This document shows, piece by piece, positions 18,820 to 28,362 of a DNA stretch of 60,579 nt (positions within the stretch are counted from its first letter, which is position 1; the number at the start of each line of letters is the position of its first letter). The stretch spans positions 1 to 60,579 of the forward strand of contig JBNJGB010000039.1 in NCBI GenBank assembly GCA_051747385.1, in the 5' to 3' direction. The translations under genes and the position numbers were made by a program. Source of the stretch: JBNJGB01 sp051747385 (lineage in GTDB: Bacteria; Myxococcota_A; UBA9042; PHBI01; JACKFB01). The notes beneath the pieces were generated by a model, which had not been told where the DNA came from, made no database searches, and saw nothing but the letters and a program-made list of their open reading frames with translations.

Positions 18820-21330
18820 ATGGTCCGCCGCATCGCCCACACACTCCCCGCGCTGCTCGTCGCCGCGGTCGCATCGTCCGCCCAGGCGGGAGCCCTGGAC
18901 GCCGCGCCCCGCTCCGTCCGCCTGCCGTGGACCTTCGCCCCGGAGGTGGAGGGCTTCGAGGGCACCCTGGTCCACGGGGCCGGCCTCGGCTTCCTCGATG
19001 GCGCCGAGCTCGGGCTCGGCTGGACCTCGCGGGTGGACGGCTCCGGCCCGGCCGACGGCTTCGTCGTCGGAGGCGCCGGGCGCCTCGGCCCGCTCGGCCT
19101 GGGCCTCGCCGTCAGCCGGGTGGGGGAGGGCGGCCTCGACGACGCCGTCACCCGCGTGGACCTGGCCCCGGCGCTTCGCCTCGGCGACCTCCTGGCCGTC
19201 GGCATGCGCTGGCACACCCTGCGCGGCGGCGGAGAGGGGCTGGACGGCTTCGGCTCCATCTCGCTTTCCGCCACGCTCCGCCCGAGCCGCGGGCTCTCCC
19301 TGGCCCTGGGCGTGGATCGCGTGAACCGGCCCCACCTGGACGAGGAGGTCCTGGCGCCCATCCTCCGCGGGGGCCTGGGTATCCGACCCGGCGACGAGCG
19401 GGTCACCTTCGGGGCCGAGGGCGCCGCCGTGCTCTCGGAGGAGGAGGGCTGGCTGGCCGGCCTCAGCCTGCGCTTCATGCCCGTCCCGGGCCTGGAGGTG
19501 GGCGGCTACGGCCGCTTCGTGCGCGACGTGGGCCGGCCCGACCGGATGGAGTGGGGCGCCTATCTCGGCCTGGGTCAGGGCGGGGCGCACCTGGGCGCCA
19601 GCCTGGACCGCCGCAGCCGGGCGAGCGACGACCCGGTCCCGACGACCATGGACCTCTCGCTGCTGCTGAAGGTCGGGACGCGTACGCGCCCGTCGCTGGT
19701 GACGCCCGGGGGCAAGGTGGTGCGCATGGAACTCTCCGGCGACATCCCCGAGCGCCCGTCTCCGGGACTGTTCGGGGGCGGCGGCGTGCCCCTGGCGGCG
19801 TGGCTCGGCGCGCTCCAGGCCATGGCGCGCGACGACGACGTGGCGGGCGTCCTCCTGGACGTCAGGGCCGCCCCGGACTGGGGGCAGTGCTGGGAGCTTC
19901 GACAGGCCATGGGCGCCCTGAAGCGGGCCGGCAAGCGCGTCTACGTGCGTCTGACCATGGGCGACATGCGGGCCATGTACCTGGCCTCGGCCGCGGATCG
20001 TGTCCTGCTGCACTCCTCGGGCGCCCTGGACCTGCGCGGCCTGTCGATCACGCGCACCTACCTCGCGGGACTCCTCTCGAAGGTGGGCGTCAACGCCCAG
20101 ATCGTGCGGTGGTCGGAGTACAAGTCGGCGCCCGAGCAGTTCACGCGCCGCGGCCCCAGCGATCCGGCCGCGGAGCAGACGCGGGACCTCCTCCGTGCCG
20201 TCGACACGGCCTGGTTCGCCGCCGTCACCGGGGGGCGCGGCCTGAAGCGCGAACGCCTGAAGGAGATCCTCCGCGACGGCCCGCAGACGATGCGCATGGC
20301 CCACGACCTCGGCCTGGTGGATCGGGTGCTGCCGGACCGGAAGATCGAGGAGGCCATCCGGGAGGACCTCGGCCGGCGCGCGCGCGTCGTGGACGGCTAT
20401 CACCCGCCGCCCGGCGCGTGGCGCCGCTGGGGTGGTCCGGCGCGGGTGGCCATCGTGCCCGTGGTGGGGAGCATCGTGGACGGGGAGGGCAGCGACCTGG
20501 ACCTGCCCATCCTCGGGACGACCACGGGCGATCGGGACGTGACGTCCGCCATGGACCGCGCGCTCCGGGATCCGCGGATCGTGGCGATCGTGATCCGCGT
20601 CGACAGCCCGGGCGGCTCGGTGACCGCCAGCGAGCGCATGTACCAGGCCGTGCAGCGGGCGGCCGAGCGCAAGCCCGTGGTCGTGAGCTTCGGGGACGTG
20701 GCGGCAAGCGGCGGCTACTACCTGGCCGCAGGGGCGCCGCGCATCCTGTCGACGCCGCTGACGATCACGGGGAGCATCGGCATCTTCGCCGGCAAGGTGG
20801 ACCTCAGCGGCCTCCACGACCTGCTGGGCGTCGACACGTGGACCGAGAGGACCGCGCCCCACGCCGACGCCATGGGCACGCACCGGCCGTGGACCGGCGA
20901 GGAGCGCCGCAACGCCCGGGAGCGCCTGGAGGCCTACTACGAGCGCTTCGTCTCCCTGGTGGCCTCCGGCCGGGGCCTGGACTCCGAGGCCGCCCACGAG
21001 CGCGCCAGGGGCCGCGTCTGGATCGGGAGCAGGGCGCTGGCGTTGAATCTCGTGGACGCGGAGGGGGGCCTGTGGGATGCGGTGCGCCGGGCGCGGCGAG
21101 AGGCCGGCCTGGACGTGGACGATCCCGTCGACGTCGCGTACATGACCGAGCGTGGGCTGCTGGCTCGCATCGGGGATCTGGTGGCGCAGGGGTTCGGAGG
21201 CTCGGCCTCCCCCCGGACGCCGGAAGGTCGCGGGCCCGGCCGTCGCCTCGGCGCCTGGCTGGAGACCCTGGAGCACCTCGGCCGCGGGGGACTCCAGACC
21301 CGCATGCCCTATCTCCTGGAGATCCGCTGA
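18820..21330 (+). CDS. S49 signal-peptide-peptidase (SppA-type) protease with N-terminal beta-rich domain
   Basis: An 836-residue exported protein. ATG at 18820 has GGAGG five bases upstream; the frame upstream of it only reads through a MITE. Signal peptide MVRRIAHTLPALLVAAVASSAQA. Residues ~25-290 form alternating amphipathic beta-strands ending in aromatic residues (GGAGRLGPLGLGLAVSRVG, LSLALGVDRVNRPH), looking like an outer-membrane or PorV-like barrel. Residues ~300-800 are a tandem S49 unit like E. coli SppA: the catalytic Lys is in WSEYKSAPEQF (about Lys435) and the Ser nucleophile in GDVAASGGYYLAAGA (about Ser630). Both are kept. E. coli SppA is an inner-membrane tetramer that digests cleaved signal peptides; here the barrel-like domain suggests a different location. 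tgt follows after 2 bp. Confidence 0.87.
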   Translation: MVRRIAHTLPALLVAAVASSAQAGALDAAPRSVRLPWTFAPEVEGFEGTLVHGAGLGFLDGAELGLGWTSRVDGSGPADGFVVGGAGRLGPLGLGLAVSRVGEGGLDDAVTRVDLAPALRLGDLLAVGMRWHTLRGGGEGLDGFGSISLSATLRPSRGLSLALGVDRVNRPHLDEEVLAPILRGGLGIRPGDERVTFGAEGAAVLSEEEGWLAGLSLRFMPVPGLEVGGYGRFVRDVGRPDRMEWGAYLGLGQGGAHLGASLDRRSRASDDPVPTTMDLSLLLKVGTRTRPSLVTPGGKVVRMELSGDIPERPSPGLFGGGGVPLAAWLGALQAMARDDDVAGVLLDVRAAPDWGQCWELRQAMGALKRAGKRVYVRLTMGDMRAMYLASAADRVLLHSSGALDLRGLSITRTYLAGLLSKVGVNAQIVRWSEYKSAPEQFTRRGPSDPAAEQTRDLLRAVDTAWFAAVTGGRGLKRERLKEILRDGPQTMRMAHDLGLVDRVLPDRKIEEAIREDLGRRARVVDGYHPPPGAWRRWGGPARVAIVPVVGSIVDGEGSDLDLPILGTTTGDRDVTSAMDRALRDPRIVAIVIRVDSPGGSVTASERMYQAVQRAAERKPVVVSFGDVAASGGYYLAAGAPRILSTPLTITGSIGIFAGKVDLSGLHDLLGVDTWTERTAPHADAMGTHRPWTGEERRNARERLEAYYERFVSLVASGRGLDSEAAHERARGRVWIGSRALALNLVDAEGGLWDAVRRARREAGLDVDDPVDVAYMTERGLLARIGDLVAQGFGGSASPRTPEGRGPGRRLGAWLETLEHLGRGGLQTRMPYLLEIR

Positions 21331-21332
21331 GC

Positions 21333-22604
21333 ATGACCTGTCCCATCCCCTTCGAAGTCGAGGCCGTCGACCGGGGCACCGGCGCGCGCGCCGGGCGGCT
21401 GTCCATGGCGCGCGGCGTCGTCCACACGCCGACGTTCATGCCCGTGGGCACCCAGGCGGCGATCCGCAGCCTGCCGCCGGTGTTCCTGGGCGAGATCGGC
21501 GCCGAGATCGTCCTGGCGAACACCTATCACCTGCACCAGCGGCCGGGGGAGGCCCTGATCGAGAAGATGGGCGGCCTCCACCGCTTCATGGCCGTGGACG
21601 TCCCCGTCCTGACGGACTCCGGCGGCTTCCAGGTCTTCTCCCTCGACAAGAAGGAGGTCTCCGAGGAGGGCGTCTCCTTCGCCTACGAGCTGGACGGCAG
21701 GCGGACCTTCCTGTCGCCGGAGAGCTCCATGGCCATCCAGGAGGCCCTGGGCGCGGACATCGCCATGGCCTTCGACGAGTGCCTGCCGCCCGGCGTCTCC
21801 CACGCGGAGACGGAGCGCTCCGTGGATCTCACGGCCCGCTGGGCGGAGCGGAGCCTGTCTGCCCACGACCGCCCGGACCAGTCGCTGTTCGGAATCGTTC
21901 AGGGGGGGATGCACGGGGATCTGCGGCGCCGCTCCGCCGGCCAGATCACCTCGCTGCCCTTCGACGGCTTCGCCATCGGCGGCCTGAGCGTGGGGGAGGG
22001 CCCGGAGGAGATGAACCGGGTGCTCGCCGAGACCACCCCGCACATGCCGGCCGGGGCGCCGCGCTACCTCATGGGGGTGGGGCGGCCCCAGGACCTGGTG
22101 GACGGCGTCGCCCTCGGCGTGGACATGTTCGACTGCGTCATCCCGACCCGCCACGCCCGGAGCGGGACGCTGTACACCTTCCAGGGGCGCATGCGGGTGA
22201 CCCACAAGCGCTATCGCCGGGACGGCTACCCCGTCGACACGGCGTGCACCTGCTATACCTGCCGGACCTTCTCGCGCGCCTACCTCCATCACCTGTTCAG
22301 CGTGGGCGAGGTCCTGGGCGCGACCCTCTGCACCATCCACAACCTCACGTTCTTCCGCGAGCTCATGGCCCGCGCGAGGGAGGCCGTGCTGGCCGGGTCG
22401 TTCACCTCCTACCGGCGGACCATCAAGGACCTGTACCCGGAGAAGGGTTCAAAGGGGGCGTCGGACGATCAGAAGGTGCGGAGGAAGCGTGCGGCCCGGA
22501 AGGTCCAGGACGGGCGCAAGCCGAAGCGCAAGAAGCCGGGCAAGGGTGCGGGCGGGCGCCGGGGGGCGAAGCCCCGGCGGGGCGGAGGTCGGAAGAGGGG
22601 CTGA
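21333..22604 (+). CDS. tgt: Queuine tRNA-ribosyltransferase (tRNA-guanine transglycosylase)
   Basis: A 423-residue enzyme that exchanges guanine-34 for preQ1 in tRNAs for Asp, Asn, His and Tyr. It starts two bases after the previous stop with MTCPIPFEVEAVDRGTG. Active-site regions: VLTDSGGFQVFSL (catalytic Asp), AFDECLPPG, LFGIVQGGMH and GGLSVGE; the second catalytic Asp is in MFDCVIPTR; the zinc site is the CTCYTCRTFSRAYLHH segment. The catalytic part matches the usual ~370 residues. The last ~50 residues are an unusual Lys/Arg/Gly-rich tail (KRKKPGKGAGGRRGAKPRR), probably an RNA-binding extension; the reading frame there is uninterrupted. Confidence 0.96.
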   Translation: MTCPIPFEVEAVDRGTGARAGRLSMARGVVHTPTFMPVGTQAAIRSLPPVFLGEIGAEIVLANTYHLHQRPGEALIEKMGGLHRFMAVDVPVLTDSGGFQVFSLDKKEVSEEGVSFAYELDGRRTFLSPESSMAIQEALGADIAMAFDECLPPGVSHAETERSVDLTARWAERSLSAHDRPDQSLFGIVQGGMHGDLRRRSAGQITSLPFDGFAIGGLSVGEGPEEMNRVLAETTPHMPAGAPRYLMGVGRPQDLVDGVALGVDMFDCVIPTRHARSGTLYTFQGRMRVTHKRYRRDGYPVDTACTCYTCRTFSRAYLHHLFSVGEVLGATLCTIHNLTFFRELMARAREAVLAGSFTSYRRTIKDLYPEKGSKGASDDQKVRRKRAARKVQDGRKPKRKKPGKGAGGRRGAKPRRGGGRKRG

Positions 22605-22696
22605 ACCAGCCGTGTTGGGCTCCACGGTCGCGGCAACCTCGCCCGGCCGGGACGTCGGATGCTACGTTGCCCCGGCTGGAAACCAAGGGTGCGAAC

Positions 22697-23353
22697 GTGA
22701 GCAACGAGTCGAGCAAGAGCAGCCGCCGCGGGTTCTTCCGCGCCAGCATCCGGCGCCTCCGGGAGGGGGCCCTGGAGGCAGCGCGCGAGTTCGCCGACGC
22801 CGGCTCCGTCATGGCCGACAGCGTGACCGGCCTGGACCCAGACCCGCCGGCGGCTCGTGCGCGGCCCCACCGGAGGGCGAGCCCCGGGCGCAGCATGGTC
22901 CGGCCCCCCGGCGCCCTGCCGGAGATCGACTTCCTGTCCACGTGCGAGCGGTGCGCGAAGTGCGTCGAGGCGTGCCCCGAGGACGCCATCCTGCAGGCCG
23001 GCACCCAGTACGGGGTCCGGTCGGAGGGCACGCCCATGCTCCAGCCGGACCGGACCCCCTGTGTCATGTGCGCCGACGTACCCTGCGCGTCGGCTTGCCC
23101 GTCGGGCGCGCTGAAGCCCATCCCGGCGGAGGCCATCCGCATCGGGGAGGCCCTGGTGATGGGCAACCTGTGCCTCAATCGGCGAGGCGAGGCGTGCGAG
23201 GCCTGCATCGACGCCTGCCCGTATCCCGACGAGGCCATCCGGGCCGGGGAGGGCGGGGTGCCCGTCGTGAGCGGGGACGCGTGCACGGGGTGTGGGCTCT
23301 GCGCCTCGAGCTGCCCGGCCTATCCCAAGGCCATCGCGATCCGCCCGCTGTAG
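22697..23353 (+). CDS. Tat-exported polyferredoxin of the NapG/MauM type
   Basis: A 218-residue protein from GTG at 22697, with AAGGGTG upstream. The N-terminus carries a twin-arginine motif SSRRGFFRAS (Arg10-Arg11), though the stretch after it is only weakly hydrophobic. Four cysteine clusters can bind [4Fe-4S] centres: CERCAKCVEACP, CVMCADVPCASACP, CLNRRGEACEACIDACP and CTGCGLCASSCP. Spacing and order resemble NapG and MauM, which pass electrons from quinols to periplasmic reductases or dehydrogenases. No reductase, NapH-like membrane partner or c-type cytochrome lies nearby, so its partner is unknown. Export and periplasmic location are inferred from the motif alone. Confidence 0.85.
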   Translation: MSNESSKSSRRGFFRASIRRLREGALEAAREFADAGSVMADSVTGLDPDPPAARARPHRRASPGRSMVRPPGALPEIDFLSTCERCAKCVEACPEDAILQAGTQYGVRSEGTPMLQPDRTPCVMCADVPCASACPSGALKPIPAEAIRIGEALVMGNLCLNRRGEACEACIDACPYPDEAIRAGEGGVPVVSGDACTGCGLCASSCPAYPKAIAIRPL

Positions 23354-23370
23354 GAGCCTCTAGAGCGCCG

Positions 23371-23760
23371 AACGGGACCGCGGACCGCGGGTCTGCGAGC
23401 GATCTCCGAGTGGATCGGCCAGGCGCGGAGCGCCGATTCCGGGTCCCGAAGGCGCTGCGAAGCAGCGCGGCGCTGGCCCGGAGGGCCAGGAGAGCCGGCG
23501 ACAGCCGGAATGCCATGAGGCATGGCGCAGCGGTCCCGGAAGGCCGAGGCGCCGGAGATCGCCGCTAGCCCAACGGGAGCGGTCCTGTTTGGTGCTCTGG
23601 CAGTGTCAGGGGAAAGTCGGACCGAAGGGTCGGGAGAGCCGGCGGCCGGAGGGGGCCGGAGGGCAGAAGCGGCCGGGATTCGCGCCGGGAGCATGTGCGC
23701 TACAGGCTCCTGCCGCGAGGCCCGGTAGCAGGCTCTCGCCCACGGCGCCGGCGATAAGCT
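23371..23760 (+). repeat. Hairpin-array element, copy 1, within a 579-bp intergenic region
   Basis: No credible gene lies between 23354 and 23932. From about 23380 to 23530 the DNA is a run of short stem-loops: CGCG-GAC-CGCG, GGCGC-GGA-GCGCC, GCGCTGC-GAA-GCAGCGC, CTGGCCC-GGA-GGGCCAG, CCGGC-GACA-GCCGG and ATGCC-ATGA-GGCAT. Less regular GC-rich inverted segments continue to about 23760. A shorter inverted copy lies at 34441-34588, with a 33-bp core (23470-23502) nearly identical. The stems are kept while their sequence changes between copies, as expected of a structured RNA or a structure-dependent mobile repeat. Confidence 0.75.
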
Positions 23761-23888
23761 TGCCCCGCCCGGAAGGGCTGCTATTCTCCCGCCAGGAAGG
23801 GGGTCCGTGCCCGACGCCGATCCGCCGCGGGGAGGCCTCGGGGCTTCAGTCCGACGCCCGGACGGCCGATACACGGTTGAACGTAAGG

Positions 23889-23906
23889 GGCGGGGATCTC
23901 CCCGCC
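23889..23906 (+). promoter_or_regulatory. Hairpin in the leader of the sensor gene
   Basis: GGCGGGG-ATCT-CCCCGCC is a perfect 7-bp stem with a 4-base loop, ending 26 bases before the ATG at 23933. It is not followed by a T tract, so a leader structure is more likely than a terminator. Confidence 0.5.
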
Positions 23907-23932
23907 ATTCAGGGATCCTCCAGAGGAGTCGC

Positions 23933-25336
23933 ATGTTCCGCCTGCTGCTGAGCGTCATCTTCTTCGCGCTGACCCTCATCGGCGCGATCGTCGTCTACCT
24001 CGCGGTGAACGAGGCGGCCGAGCCCCTGGAGCAGCGCCTGGAGAGCGGGGTGCAGATCAGCCACCAGGGCTATGGCACCATCCAGCGCCTCCGGGATCTG
24101 CAGATGCGCGACCTGGCGTCGGGCATCGCGGAGTCGCGCGTTCAGGCCAACCTGAGCGTCCTGACAGAGTACCGGGACGAGATGCTCGACCTGGAGGCGG
24201 AGGTCTACGAGCAGTTCCCGGGCGACGTGGACGACGAGACGCTGCACGGGAAGCGCCGCGCGTGGGTGGCGGAGCACGCCGGCTTCCTCGATCGGATGGT
24301 CGAGGACCTCGCGGCCCGGATGGAGGCCATGGGCGAGGAGGAGATCTGGGCGGACTCGTCGCGCGAGGAGTGGAAGGAGGGTCGCCGTGAGGCCCTGGAG
24401 TTCTGCAGCGCCATCGCGGTGAGCAACTGCTTCTTCCGTCTGACCTATTTCCCGCTCAAGGAGATCACGGATCGCATCCGGAAGGACGACCCGTACGGCA
24501 TCCGCCCGGACTTCGTGGTGGTCACGGACGAGCGCGGCACGGGCCTCGCCGACGTGACGCGCCCCAAGTGGTCCGACGACACCCGCTTCGCCGAGCGCTA
24601 CCCCCTGGTGCGGAAGACCCGCGAGGGGGTCATCACCCGGGACGTCATCCGCTTGGAAGAGGACGACGCCTACTACTTCGTGACCGCCGCGCCGATGTTC
24701 GACGGGGACGCCTACCGGGGATCCGTGCTGGCGGGCGTGGAGATCGACGACGGTCTGCTCGAGGGGGAGAGCAGGGCCCTGGGCTGGAAGGTCAGCTACT
24801 TCGACGGGAAGAAGCTCATCCGCTCGTCGCTGACCGACCGGCTCCGCAGCGAGATGCTGCACAACCTGCCGCCGCGGACGGAGGAGCCGAGGCTCTTCTT
24901 CCTCCGCACCGAGCACATGGTGGCGCAGTTCGTGCCGGTGACCGGCAACTACACCAACGCCGACATCAAGGTCGCCATCTCCGGCGACCGGGAGGCCTTC
25001 CTGGCGCCCATCGACACCATCGAGTCCTATATCTGGCTCTACGGCGCGCTGATGTTCCTCATCGGCATGGGCCTGTTCACGTGGGTCATCCGGACCTACA
25101 CGAAGCCGCTGGTGGAGATCGACAGCGGCATCCACGAGATCATCACGGGCAACCGCGACTACGAGTTCCGCTCCGACTACAGGGACCAGCTGTGGTCGTC
25201 CATGGCCCAGTCCCTCAACCGGATGGTCGGCATCCTCCTGGGCCGAAAGATCGAGGAGGACGAGCTCGAGGAGTACATGGGCGTCCAGTCCCACCGCGAC
25301 GAGCCCGAGGGGCGGGACCAGGCCGCGGGCGAGTAG
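23933..25336 (+). CDS. Membrane sensor protein with extracytoplasmic Cache-like domain and HAMP, no output domain
   Basis: A 467-residue protein. ATG at 23933 has AGAGGAG five bases upstream. The first membrane segment is at residues ~4-24 (LLLSVIFFALTLIGAIVVYL) and the second at ~364-385 (YIWLYGALMFLIGMGLFTWV). The ~340 residues between them are extracytoplasmic, with a double-Cache-like pattern (DPYGIRPDFVVVTDERG, DDAYYFVTAAPMFDG). A HAMP-like linker follows the second segment (YTKPLVEIDSGIHEI...MAQSLNRMVGILL), and the protein ends about 25 residues later in an acidic tail. No histidine kinase, GGDEF, methyl-accepting or cyclase domain is fused, and none is encoded beside it, so signalling would have to go through a separate partner. 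Confidence 0.8.
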   Translation: MFRLLLSVIFFALTLIGAIVVYLAVNEAAEPLEQRLESGVQISHQGYGTIQRLRDLQMRDLASGIAESRVQANLSVLTEYRDEMLDLEAEVYEQFPGDVDDETLHGKRRAWVAEHAGFLDRMVEDLAARMEAMGEEEIWADSSREEWKEGRREALEFCSAIAVSNCFFRLTYFPLKEITDRIRKDDPYGIRPDFVVVTDERGTGLADVTRPKWSDDTRFAERYPLVRKTREGVITRDVIRLEEDDAYYFVTAAPMFDGDAYRGSVLAGVEIDDGLLEGESRALGWKVSYFDGKKLIRSSLTDRLRSEMLHNLPPRTEEPRLFFLRTEHMVAQFVPVTGNYTNADIKVAISGDREAFLAPIDTIESYIWLYGALMFLIGMGLFTWVIRTYTKPLVEIDSGIHEIITGNRDYEFRSDYRDQLWSSMAQSLNRMVGILLGRKIEEDELEEYMGVQSHRDEPEGRDQAAGE

Positions 25337-25355
25337 GCCCGGCGCCCCCACCTTG

Positions 25356-25591
25356 CAGTCCTACACATCTCGGAATGGCACCGTCTCCCGGACGATCGCG
25401 CGCCAGGCCGCCAAGACCCGAAGGCCAGCGAGCTGCTTGCACACCGGTTCGGCTGAGACTGTCAGGTCACCGGAGGGCACACAGGGAGCACACCGAGCCT
25501 GGGCGTGCCGGTTTCCTTTGCGTCTTCGCGCCTTTGCGCGAGCTCCTGGTCTTGCGACATGTGACGAACCGTGAGGCGTCCGCGCCGGTCG
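25356..25591 (+). repeat. Dispersed ~230-bp repeat, copy 2
   Basis: Second copy of the element at 17401-17628, in the same orientation, filling most of the 315-bp space between the convergent sensor and mutS2 genes. The blocks CAGTCCTACACA, GCTTGCACACCGGTTCGGCT and CTTGCGACATGTGACGA are shared, and the GCGCGAG block at 25533-25545 matches as well. Both copies therefore lie between convergent genes. No open frame in it looks like a gene. Confidence 0.85.
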
Positions 25592-25651
25592 GAGCATCCG
25601 TCGCCGCCGGGGACGGTGGCGCGACTGCGACGGAGAGGGTCCCGGCGTCCG

Positions 25652-28075
<2,424 letters not shown>

Positions 28076-28191
28076 GGCGTTCCAGGGTGGGAACGGGGGC
28101 GAAGCCGGTCAAGCATACCTCGGCGCGCCGGACATGACTCACGACGGGGAGCGCGGATCGCTTCGGGGCGCCGAAGCGGCTCCGGCCGACA

Positions 28192-28219
28192 ACGTCCGAT
28201 AATGTATATTATGGAAACT
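28192..28219 (+). other. dif: Putative dif site (XerC/XerD recombination site)
   Basis: A 28-bp AT-rich island in GC-rich DNA whose central 15 bases, ATAATGTATATTATG, are identical to the E. coli dif core as I remember it. The right half TTATGGAAACT closely matches the XerD half TTATGTAAACT of Bacillus subtilis, and by my alignment 23 of 28 bases agree with the B. subtilis site. Two 11-bp arms flank a 6-bp spacer (TGTATA). It lies in the 287-bp spacer between the divergent mutS2 and FHA-protein genes. dif resolves chromosome dimers at the replication terminus. The rest of this spacer holds one 7-bp hairpin (CGCTTCG/CGAAGCG, 28168-28187) and no gene. Confidence 0.87.
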
Positions 28220-28362
28220 TTGTGCTCGGGGGCCGGAGAGCGCGGCCGGAGGCGCCTCCCAGGCGTCTCACCGGCTCTTGATGGACCCCGGGCGCCACGC
28301 TACCCTTGCCGCGCTTCGACGTCCCGAGCCCGGGGCCTCCGACGAACGAGCATCGGTTGCCG

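Noticed and set aside
23522..23951. Small open frames in the hairpin-array region
   Set aside because: Composition is dictated by GC-rich stems; no ribosome binding sites, no homology that I recognise.
28168..28187. Hairpin CGCTTCG/CGAAGCG next to the dif site as part of the recombination site
   Set aside because: Known dif sites need only 28 bp; this stem is probably incidental or belongs to a promoter region.
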